Positions 16,411 through 23,462 of a stretch of 46,608 nucleotides of DNA are shown here, piece by piece. The notes under the pieces were generated by a model. That model did no database searches. It was not told the origin of the DNA and saw only the letters and a list, made by a program, of their open reading frames with translations. The translations under genes were made by a program, and so were the position numbers. The stretch's first letter is position 1, and the number at the start of each line of letters is the position of its first letter. The stretch is taken from NCBI GenBank assembly GCA_020720625.1, contig DYOH01000017.1, positions 1-46,608 of the forward strand, given 5' to 3'. The DNA comes from Acetofilamentum sp. Its GTDB lineage: Bacteria; Bacteroidota; Bacteroidia; Bacteroidales; DYOH01.

Positions 16411-16578
16411 CTGCATTATTTATGAATATTTTAGTTTATGAATAACGCCAGAAACCCCAAGCTGGTGAAGCATTCCGATATAGCGTTTGGGGTTTGTGCT
16501 TAACTATATTCTCTCGCAACGGAAGATTATGAAAATGCTAAGAACAACTAAGTCCTATGGGTTGGTAATTATCCGGTT
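16411..16578 (+). repeat. Dispersed repeat, copy B (right flank of toxin-antitoxin)
   Basis: Direct repeat of copy C, about 1,006 bases to its right. AAACCCCAA (16452-16460) pairs perfectly with TTGGGGTTT (16487-16495) around a loop containing GTGAAGCATTCCGATATAG. GTGAAG, TTGGGG, GCTTAAC, GAACAACTAAG and GGTAATT follow the order and spacing of copy C. It occupies most of the gap 16255-16650. The antitoxin promoter must lie to its left on the minus strand. Confidence 0.65.
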
Positions 16579-16650
16579 TAATTATTCGAAATTGAATTGG
16601 TTTTCCTAAAATCCCGATTTTTTCGCATAAAAATTGTATTGTTTTTGCAG

Positions 16651-18120
16651 CTAAAATGCGTAGTAGTTGTTTGATATACTTGTTTTTAATCCAACAGAGA
16701 AGTATTTTGTGTTGTCGTAACCTGTAGATCTATGAATATAGTAACCACCAAAATACTGCAAATTTGTTTTTTTGTTAAATAAATAGGCAATTTCGACCCT
16801 GGTGTTGCTGGTACTTTCATCAACATCCAGAAATTGTTTATAGGTGTAGAGTAAGGAGATTGGTTTGTTTTTGGCCAAATAGCTATTGTAAAGAAATGTA
16901 AACCGGAGATTCCGATAGTCTATAATGCTATGTATCAGAAATTCAGAAAAATTATTTCCAAGCGGGTGTGCCAAGGCTTCGTTGTAATGATTATAAGTTT
17001 GTATGCTGTCCTCTGAATCGTATATATTTTCGAAAGCTTGGTTAAATTCAACCCGAAAACTGATTTGAAGTTTATTTATTCGATTATTTGTTATATCTGG
17101 AATGAAAAAACCTGCCTGATAAGCTGTTTGTGTTTTATCATATCCATCGATAGCAATTTGCGAATATATTTTTACATAAGATTTGATAAGCCACTCTGCA
17201 TTCAGTCCTAAAAGTGCATTGTTTTCATTTTCAAGACCATAAAATGCTATTTGTGCCAAAGGAAGGGGAATAAAAAGTGGCCATGGATATGTTCGGCCCT
17301 CATTGTTCATTGTTTTGTAGTTAATAGATTGAAAGAACAAGAAGTTTAAACTGCTAACCGGCGAGTATGAAAGCAGCTGTATTGCAGCATTTTTTTTATA
17401 ATGTTTAGCGTAATATTTGTAGTAAAATTGGTTATACTCTGTCCAGATGGCCGAGTACTGCCAATGTCTTTTTGTATAGTTTATTTTTATAAATGGGTAG
17501 GAGAAAGATGCATCCGATAAAAGCATGCTTCTATATCCATTTCCAATAAAATTTTTGCCGTGTCCGAAATGTACAACAATATTATTTCCGATTCGGGCCA
17601 AAAAAACAGCCTGCGATTGTGAAAAATCGTGTTGAGTTTCTTTAAATATTTTGGTGGCTCCTTGGCCCGGTGCTACCAGGTGTTGTTGCATATAGGCATT
17701 TATGTAATCTGGAAAAAGCGCCTGATTCTCATAAAATACAGATTGAAAGGCAATGCTATTTCGCAAAAGAAACTTTATTTGTATTCCTCTGGTATTTTGA
17801 TAGTAATTTACAGCGGTATTAGAAGAATACATTTTTTGATAGTTAATTAATGGATTTACTGCAATATAGTAATTTTTATGATTTACAATGGCTAAATCTT
17901 CATCGCAGAGTTTTTTAGAAAACCAAAATTTTCTTTTGGAGTTTTCAGGAAAATCAAACGAATCCTTAGTAATGAAGAGATAATCTCTATTGGCTGAAAA
18001 AGGATACTGAAGCAGAAATAATTTTTTCTCTAACTCAATGTTAGTGTGCTGATTAAGCGGTTCTTGCGCCATTAATGTAAGAAATGGAGAAAGAAGTAAT
18101 CCAAGGGTAAGGAAAAACAT
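16651..18120 (-). CDS. Outer-membrane beta-barrel protein, possibly RemB/capsule-assembly-like
   Basis: Exported protein of 489 aa with many alternating aromatic/polar strands, as in outer-membrane barrels. The segment HFGHGKNFIGNGYRSMLLSD, followed by YPFIKINY, resembles a motif I associate with RemB/Wzi-related proteins of Bacteroidota, but this is from memory. A frame is open up to 18201. The stretch between 18201 and 18120 contains a strong terminator hairpin for the upstream gene, and ATG 18120 gives a clean signal peptide (MFFLTLGLLLSPFLTLMAQ). I therefore place the start at 18120. The C-terminus ends in F. It is not clear whether its promoter lies inside the preceding gene or the terminator is read through. 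Confidence 0.65.
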   Translation of the reverse strand: MFFLTLGLLLSPFLTLMAQEPLNQHTNIELEKKLFLLQYPFSANRDYLFITKDSFDFPENSKRKFWFSKKLCDEDLAIVNHKNYYIAVNPLINYQKMYSSNTAVNYYQNTRGIQIKFLLRNSIAFQSVFYENQALFPDYINAYMQQHLVAPGQGATKIFKETQHDFSQSQAVFLARIGNNIVVHFGHGKNFIGNGYRSMLLSDASFSYPFIKINYTKRHWQYSAIWTEYNQFYYKYYAKHYKKNAAIQLLSYSPVSSLNFLFFQSINYKTMNNEGRTYPWPLFIPLPLAQIAFYGLENENNALLGLNAEWLIKSYVKIYSQIAIDGYDKTQTAYQAGFFIPDITNNRINKLQISFRVEFNQAFENIYDSEDSIQTYNHYNEALAHPLGNNFSEFLIHSIIDYRNLRFTFLYNSYLAKNKPISLLYTYKQFLDVDESTSNTRVEIAYLFNKKTNLQYFGGYYIHRSTGYDNTKYFSVGLKTSISNNYYAF

Positions 18121-18128
18121 CAGCCCAT

Positions 18129-18164
18129 AAAAAGAACCAAAGGTGCCATTGCGTCCTTTGGTTC
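18129..18164 (-). terminator. Intrinsic terminator of the 18212-18925 gene, inside an open frame
   Basis: GAACCAAAGG (18134-18143) and CCTTTGGTTC (18155-18164) form a perfect 10-bp stem with an 11-base loop. On the minus strand the stem is followed immediately by TTTTT (18133-18129). It lies about 50 bases after the stop of the upstream gene and 9 bases before the ATG at 18120. It could instead act as an attenuator for the 16651-18120 gene. Confidence 0.75.
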
Positions 18165-18211
18165 GGGTTGATGTCGTAAATAACGCTACAAATTCCGACA
18201 TTCAAAAAGAA

Positions 18212-18925
18212 TTATTGATGTTTTTCTATCATTTCCAAATACTTATTGCGCAAAATATGAGCTTTATCAATAGAACAATTACAGCCGTAAACACGCACAG
18301 TATAGAATAGTGTGTTGCGATAATAAATTACCGCTTGGGCGGCATCAAAATTATAATCAGATAAATTACTTCTCGTTAGATTTGTTAATTTACGAAATAA
18401 TTCCCAACTAAGCAAGCGCGGAATAACCAAATAATATGTATGCTCCATTTCCTGGTCTTCAAAAATATTTTCGTCTATAGCTTTGAGCACAAAAAACTTT
18501 TTTAGTTTGGTTAAGCCAATGCCTCCAAATTTTCTGTCCCTTTCAAATTCAATTCCTTCCGACTGATAAGCTTTTTGTAGTTGCTCAATATGTTCGTAGT
18601 CTGCTAATCCTCTAATTCGAATAGAATGAAAAATATTGGTATTGATATGAATTTGAGCATCGTAGTTTTGAAATTTTAAATCGACAAATTTTTTGATTTT
18701 ATAAGAAATACTCATAATATCTTCCCAGGAGTAGGCTTTTTTGGTAATAAAATAAATATCACCGGGCTTTTTTTCGGGATTTGGAAGATTTTCACCATGA
18801 TATCCCGGAAAAGGTTTTTGATCTTCTACCACTAGGGTACCTGGTATAATTTTTGAGGTAAGTTTAATGAATCCTTCTTCTTTTAAAACATATCCAAATG
18901 AATCGAAAATTGCATTTTTATTCAT
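18212..18925 (-). CDS. Protein of unknown function with internal duplication
   Basis: I do not recognise this 237-aa cytosolic protein. It seems to consist of two related halves. Residues about 57-125 (IYFITKKAYSWEDIMSISYK, then YDAQIHI, SIRIRGL) line up with about 163-232 (TYYLVIPRLLSWELFRKLTN, then FDAAQAV, TVRVYGC). The shared spacing is a hydrophobic strand, SW, helix, Asp-Ala, strand and R-x-x-G. No signal peptide, membrane segment or catalytic motif is seen. It has its own terminator (18134-18164) downstream. ATG at 18925. Confidence 0.65.
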   Translation of the reverse strand: MNKNAIFDSFGYVLKEEGFIKLTSKIIPGTLVVEDQKPFPGYHGENLPNPEKKPGDIYFITKKAYSWEDIMSISYKIKKFVDLKFQNYDAQIHINTNIFHSIRIRGLADYEHIEQLQKAYQSEGIEFERDRKFGGIGLTKLKKFFVLKAIDENIFEDQEMEHTYYLVIPRLLSWELFRKLTNLTRSNLSDYNFDAAQAVIYYRNTLFYTVRVYGCNCSIDKAHILRNKYLEMIEKHQ

Positions 18926-18996
18926 AAATTTACGGTTAAATTATTTCTAAGACAATATACAAAAAATCTTTAATCTTTTAGTAAATAAGCAAAATT

Positions 18997-20004
18997 ATGA
19001 AAACAAAATTTTTTTTATTTTTTATCAGTTTTTTCCTTGCCACATCGGTTTGTAATGCGCAGGTTAATAATTTATTGAATGCAGCAAAAAAGAAAGCATC
19101 CAAAACTGTTGAAAAAAGAGTTGAAAAGGAAACAGAAAAGGCTGTAAATAAGGCTATTGATAAAACAGTGGAAAAAGCTTCGGAAAAACTTAAAAAGAAC
19201 GAAGAAAACGAGGAAACCGAAGAAAATGAGCCTTCTGAAGAGGCTTCTACTTCAACCCCCAAGAATAAGTCGAGTAATCAAGGTAGTGGTGGTGGAATTC
19301 TTGATTTAATGAATAAATATACCGGTGGCGAAAACCTGGTTTATGAGAATGCTTATTCTTTTACTGCCGAAGTGAAGTATTTGGTGGAGTCGGTTGACGA
19401 AAATGGTGAAACTGGTAAGGCTTATTATCGGAATTTGTTTGCCACAGGAAGCGAAAATATGGCAATGATTTTAGAAGATGCAGAAAATGAGACAGGAAAT
19501 AAAGCTTCTGTGATTATTTTCGATCAAAAAAATCAGGTTACCATTATGATTAATGAAACGGAAAAATCGGGGATGGTGATGGGCTTAGGCGGCACGGAGC
19601 AAACCGAACAAACGGAGAATACCGAAGAAACCGAAAATGTTGAACCCGAAGAGGGCGAGGAAGTTAGTTTGAACTATAAAAAAACGGGTAAGTCAAAAAA
19701 AGTTTTGGGTTATACTTGTTACGAATATGTTTCTGCTAACGAAGAGTTTGAAACCACTGTTTGGACTACAACAGAGCTTAAATTTTCAGGAAATACTGGC
19801 CTTAGTAGAATGAATAATATGAATAGTTTTTATACTGCGGGCGTTTATCCATCAGGATTTGTTATGGAAATGACGCATATTAACCTGAAAGATAATTCCA
19901 AGTTAGTTACTACTGTTCAGGATTTTAATGAATCCAAATCGAGTAAAATCGATTTATCAAAATACCAGCTTATTAAAATGGGAACTAATTATAATAATCA
20001 GTAA
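18997..20004 (+). CDS. Secreted DUF4412-like protein with N-terminal coiled coil
   Basis: Exported protein of 335 aa. The signal peptide (about 1-21, ending SVCNAQ) is followed by a Lys/Glu/Ala-rich heptad region (about 27-68) and an acidic, low-complexity linker. The C-terminal part (about 115-330) resembles DUF4412: Tyr-rich strands with FDQKNQVTIMINE, then GKSKKVLGYTCYEY and TTVWTTTELKFS. The YTCYEY and VW-TTEL pattern is typical of these Bacteroidota periplasmic proteins. A second acidic Glu/Thr repeat (TEQTEQTENTEETEN) interrupts the domain near residue 203. Function is unknown. It has its own terminator and no operon partners. Confidence 0.65.
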   Translation: MKTKFFLFFISFFLATSVCNAQVNNLLNAAKKKASKTVEKRVEKETEKAVNKAIDKTVEKASEKLKKNEENEETEENEPSEEASTSTPKNKSSNQGSGGGILDLMNKYTGGENLVYENAYSFTAEVKYLVESVDENGETGKAYYRNLFATGSENMAMILEDAENETGNKASVIIFDQKNQVTIMINETEKSGMVMGLGGTEQTEQTENTEETENVEPEEGEEVSLNYKKTGKSKKVLGYTCYEYVSANEEFETTVWTTTELKFSGNTGLSRMNNMNSFYTAGVYPSGFVMEMTHINLKDNSKLVTTVQDFNESKSSKIDLSKYQLIKMGTNYNNQ

Positions 20005-20031
20005 TTCTGGCTTAGATTTTTTTTTATTGTG

Positions 20032-20061
20032 GAAGTGCTTATAGTGGCACTTCTTTTTTTT
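20032..20061 (+). terminator. Intrinsic terminator after DUF4412-like gene
   Basis: GAAGTGC (20032-20038) pairs with GCACTTC (20047-20053) around an 8-base loop, followed by a T run to 20062. Confidence 0.85.
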
Positions 20062-20126
20062 TGCGCACTTAATTACTACTTTCGCATGAGAATTGTGATT
20101 TGAATTTATTGTTTATTTACATCAAA

Positions 20127-20753
20127 ATGAAATATTTGTATTTTATTGTGCTTTTATTTTTAGGGGCATCGTGCGATTTAATTAATCAGGCGCATAAGTT
20201 TTCTGCTAAACAATACTTTAGGTATCAGGTAGAATCGGCTCATGTGGTTTATGCAATTAGCGGAATGAAAAAAGGAACCGAAGAATTGTTTTTTGACCAG
20301 TATGGCCTTAGACAGCTTAGAGTTTCGAGCAATCGAATTATGCTTGGGGCAGAAATGCGCGAAATGAAAACCGTAACTATTACCATAGCCGATTCGGTTT
20401 TTATGTTGAATTTAAACGACAATACCGGACGTGCCTTAAAAGATCGATTGTTATTTGATGTGGCCGATAGTTTGGGAACCAAAGATTTGGGTGCTGCTGA
20501 TATTTTTTTGCAATCGAGAGAGAGCGGGCTAATGCTCGTTGGCTCTGAAAGATGGCTTTCAAAAGAGTGTCAAGTATATCAATTATCTGATAGTAGCCTA
20601 AAATTATGGATTTGGAATAATATTCCTTTGCGCATCGAATCCGAAATTCTTGGTGTAAAAAATGTGGTTGAAGCAACCAGAATACAAACAGAGTTAGCAA
20701 TTCCAAAAAGTAAATTTGAAATTCCGTTGGGTATAAAAATATTAAATGAATAG
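20127..20753 (+). CDS. Lipoprotein of unknown function
   Basis: Predicted lipoprotein: MKYLYFIVLLFLGASC ends in a lipobox (LGASC), then a mature region of about 190 residues with alternating strands. Segments such as TEELFFDQYGLRQLRVSS, RWLSKECQVYQL and IWNNIPLRIESEI look like the LolA-like or DUF4412-like strands often seen in periplasmic lipoproteins, in the same style as the upstream gene at 18997. Relatedness to that gene is possible but not established. The frame opens at TTG 20100; ATG 20127 is chosen because it starts the signal peptide. Confidence 0.65.
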   Translation: MKYLYFIVLLFLGASCDLINQAHKFSAKQYFRYQVESAHVVYAISGMKKGTEELFFDQYGLRQLRVSSNRIMLGAEMREMKTVTITIADSVFMLNLNDNTGRALKDRLLFDVADSLGTKDLGAADIFLQSRESGLMLVGSERWLSKECQVYQLSDSSLKLWIWNNIPLRIESEILGVKNVVEATRIQTELAIPKSKFEIPLGIKILNE

Positions 20754-20820
20754 CTCTATCCGGGCTTTTAAAATTTATTGATTTTTTATGTTAAAAGGCT
20801 AAGCAAATGCTTATTATAAA

Positions 20821-20850
20821 AAAAAGGTTTAGCAATTGCTAAACCTTTTT
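20821..20850. terminator. Bidirectional intrinsic terminator
   Basis: A 30-bp perfect palindrome: AAAAAGGTTTAGCAA followed by its exact reverse complement. It gives a GC-containing stem flanked by an A run on one side and a T run on the other. It sits between the convergent lipoprotein gene (stop at 20753) and the S46 peptidase (stop at 20858) and can serve both. Confidence 0.9.
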
Positions 20851-20857
20851 TAAAATT

Positions 20858-23020
20858 TTATTCTTTCACTATATCGAGTTCATCAATCAAATGTTTGGCA
20901 CCTGCAAATTTGTCGATTACAAACAGCACGTATCTGATGTCAACAACAATGGTTCGCTGCAATTTTGGAATGTAGCTCAGGTCGGAGCTCATGGCTTCCC
21001 AGTTTCCGTCGAAAGCCAGGCCGATTAACTCACCATTGGCATTTAAGGTCGGACTTCCAGAATTTCCGCCTGTAATGTCGTTGTCGGTAATAAAGCAAAC
21101 GTGCAAACTGCCATCTTTATCGGCATAAACACCAAAATCTTTGTTTACAAGCAATTCTTTTAATTTGGGGTCAACCACGAATTCCGGATTATTCGGATCT
21201 TCCTTTTCCAGAATGCCTTTGTGGGTGGTAAAATGCTCGTATACTATTCCGTCTTTGGCCATATAGCTGCTCACTTTTCCATAAGAAAGTCTCATGGTAG
21301 AGTTGGCATCCGGATAAAATGTTTTTTCGGGGAATAATTCCATTTGAAGGGCAACAAAAAGTTGGTTTAAACTATCCTTTTTTTGGCCTAATTGTTCAGT
21401 GGCCATATACACACCTTGATAATTATTTAAAAAAGAAACCATTAGGATAAAGCCGGGATCATTGGTTAATTTTTCCATTTTGGGCTTTTTCAGAAATTTT
21501 TTCAATTTTGCTTTGTCTGCGAATATACTTTTGGTATAGAGCTCGTTTGCATAGTTTTGTATATTTCCCTGGTAGCTTTCGTTTATTTGCAGCATTATAT
21601 CTGCCTGTAGCTCTTTTTCAATACTCTGGCTATACATTTTTAACATTTTTACCAGAACTTCTTTGTCTACATTGGCATCAAAATCGGCAAAGTATTTTTC
21701 GGCTCTTTCGTTAAATTTTTCAACTCGTTTGTTAATGCTGTCTTTGTGCGATTTTTGTGCCAAATCGGCATATAATTCCAACGCATTATAGGCAAAAATA
21801 ATGATATCCGAACCCCCAAAAATGGCTTCGTCTAAATAGGCCGAAACGAATTCGGCTTTTTGTGAAGCAAAATAGTAATAATTTAGTTCATTGATTATAT
21901 CAGCATAACGTAATTTTAAATCATCCGATTCATCAATCATTTTTTGCATTTGTTGCTCAATAGCTTTTTTTTGTGGAATCAGGTTTTCAGAAATAATTCC
22001 TTTATTTTGCCCGATACTGTATTTCCAATAATTGCTGCTATTGGCAAATTTCGCCGAATATTTTAATTGTAACTCAGCGCTATTGTTCATATATTTTTTT
22101 AAAATATCCTGTTTGGCAGTTCTTACTTCAACCCTAACTGGATTTTGAATTTCGTGAATAATTTTAATCGCTGCCGAATGTAGATATCTGTTGGTTGTTC
22201 CCGGATAGCCCAAAATCATGGCAAAATCGTTTTCGTTTACACCTTTTAGGCTTATTTGCAGATGTTTTTTTGGTTGGTAAGGAATATTTTTTTCTGAGTA
22301 CTCGGCCGGTTTTCCGTCGGGCGACATATAAACTCTAAATATCGAAAAATCTCCGGTATGTCTTGGATACATCCAGTTATCGGTGTCGTGGCCAAATTTT
22401 CCTATTGATTCTGGTGGTGTTCCAACCAATCTAACATCTTTAAAAGTTTCGGTTACAAAAAGAAAAAACTGGTTTCCTTCGAAAAAACTTTCAACAAAAG
22501 CCTCGTAATGGCTTCCTTCTGTAGCTTTTAGTTTAATTGCGGCCATATTTAGGTCCATGAGTTCGGCTCTTTTTTCTCCGGTTGTTGTAGTGTTTATCCC
22601 ATTCATTACCTGTTCGGTTACGTCTTCCATGCGCACAAGGAAAGTGGCTGTTTTTCCCGGATTAGCTAGCTCTTCTTTTAGCGATTGAGACCAGAAACCA
22701 TATTTGAGGTAGTCGTGTTCAAGCGAACTATGTGCTTGAATTTCGTCGTAGCCGCAATGGTGGTTGGTAAACAAAAGTCCTTTAGATGAAACAATTTCGG
22801 CAGTGCAACCGCCATAATCGAGCGATACTATTGCATCTTTTATACTTGCATTATTTACGCTATAAATATCGTCGGCACTAAGCTTAAAGCCCATTTGCTG
22901 CATTTTTTCGATATTGTACTTTTTTACCAGTGAGAGCAGCCACATGCCTTCGTCGGCAAGCATTATTCCCGGCCATAATAATGCTAAAATCAGTAATTTA
23001 AAGTTTTTTTTTGTAAGCAT
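20858..23020 (-). CDS. S46-family dipeptidyl-peptidase, DPP7-like
   Basis: Periplasmic serine exopeptidase that releases dipeptides from peptide N-termini, part of Bacteroidota protein catabolism. Signal peptide about 1-22. The catalytic His is in LLFTNHHCGYDE (His87/88) and the catalytic Ser654 in TGGNSGSPTLN; the Asp region is GHDTDNWMYPRHTGDFS. In this family the residue after the FD of GLxFDx sets P1 preference: Arg in DPP11 (acidic P1), Gly in DPP7 (broad or hydrophobic P1). Here it is Gly672 (GLAFDGNWEAM), so DPP7-type specificity is predicted. The length (720 aa) and C-terminal VDIRYVLFVIDKF fit the family. It is monocistronic, ending at a bidirectional terminator. Confidence 0.92.
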   Translation of the reverse strand: MLTKKNFKLLILALLWPGIMLADEGMWLLSLVKKYNIEKMQQMGFKLSADDIYSVNNASIKDAIVSLDYGGCTAEIVSSKGLLFTNHHCGYDEIQAHSSLEHDYLKYGFWSQSLKEELANPGKTATFLVRMEDVTEQVMNGINTTTTGEKRAELMDLNMAAIKLKATEGSHYEAFVESFFEGNQFFLFVTETFKDVRLVGTPPESIGKFGHDTDNWMYPRHTGDFSIFRVYMSPDGKPAEYSEKNIPYQPKKHLQISLKGVNENDFAMILGYPGTTNRYLHSAAIKIIHEIQNPVRVEVRTAKQDILKKYMNNSAELQLKYSAKFANSSNYWKYSIGQNKGIISENLIPQKKAIEQQMQKMIDESDDLKLRYADIINELNYYYFASQKAEFVSAYLDEAIFGGSDIIIFAYNALELYADLAQKSHKDSINKRVEKFNERAEKYFADFDANVDKEVLVKMLKMYSQSIEKELQADIMLQINESYQGNIQNYANELYTKSIFADKAKLKKFLKKPKMEKLTNDPGFILMVSFLNNYQGVYMATEQLGQKKDSLNQLFVALQMELFPEKTFYPDANSTMRLSYGKVSSYMAKDGIVYEHFTTHKGILEKEDPNNPEFVVDPKLKELLVNKDFGVYADKDGSLHVCFITDNDITGGNSGSPTLNANGELIGLAFDGNWEAMSSDLSYIPKLQRTIVVDIRYVLFVIDKFAGAKHLIDELDIVKE

Positions 23021-23407
23021 AATTCGTTGGTTTTAATTAATTTTTACATTTTCCACCTATTGTAAAGCGTTAAGATAATGGAAATAGAATTTGTATTTTG
23101 CTTTTCTTATCCAAAGATAAAAATTTTGCTTGAGAGAATTTGGAAATTTAAAAAAAATCAGTGAAAAGTACATTTTTTGTGATAGATTCTGAATCCAAGC
23201 CAATTTTTTACACAGCAATTGATTTTTGTTTCATTAGTGGACTTATATTTGTCGCATTTTTAAGCCATCTGGTGGCAATATTGATTACCTAAGATTTCCA
23301 GTACAAGCTCTGCTAAAAAAGATGGTTATCAATTTAGTTTAAACAAAGTTGCGCAACTGCATTGTTGATTATTAAATATTTCTTAACTATCCAACATGGA
23401 ATATTGC
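23021..23407. other. Non-coding gap upstream of the S46 peptidase gene
   Basis: No open frame, tRNA or convincing repeat was found on either strand. The promoter of the peptidase (minus strand) should lie near 23030-23110, but no clear -7/-33 pair stands out. Confidence 0.4.
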
Positions 23408-23443
23408 AATAAAAAAGCCGGAAATATAGTTTTTCCGGCTTTT
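23408..23443 (-). terminator. Intrinsic terminator of alaS
   Basis: AAAAGCCGGAAA (23413-23424) pairs perfectly with TTTCCGGCTTTT (23432-23443) around a 7-base loop. On the minus strand the stem runs into a T tract. It lies about 20 bases after the alaS stop. Confidence 0.9.
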
Positions 23444-23462
23444 CTGCTGTTTTGTATTTAAT

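Noticed and set aside
16498-16504. GCTTAAC in repeat copy B as an integron attC core (RYYYAAC)
   Set aside because: Copy C has GCTGAAC at the same place, which breaks the consensus, no complementary GTTRRRY lies downstream in either copy, and no integrase gene is in the window.
18978-19262. 94-codon Ser/Phe-rich minus-strand frame opposite the DUF4412-like gene
   Set aside because: It mirrors the Lys/Glu-rich coiled coil of the real gene; the composition is an antisense artefact.
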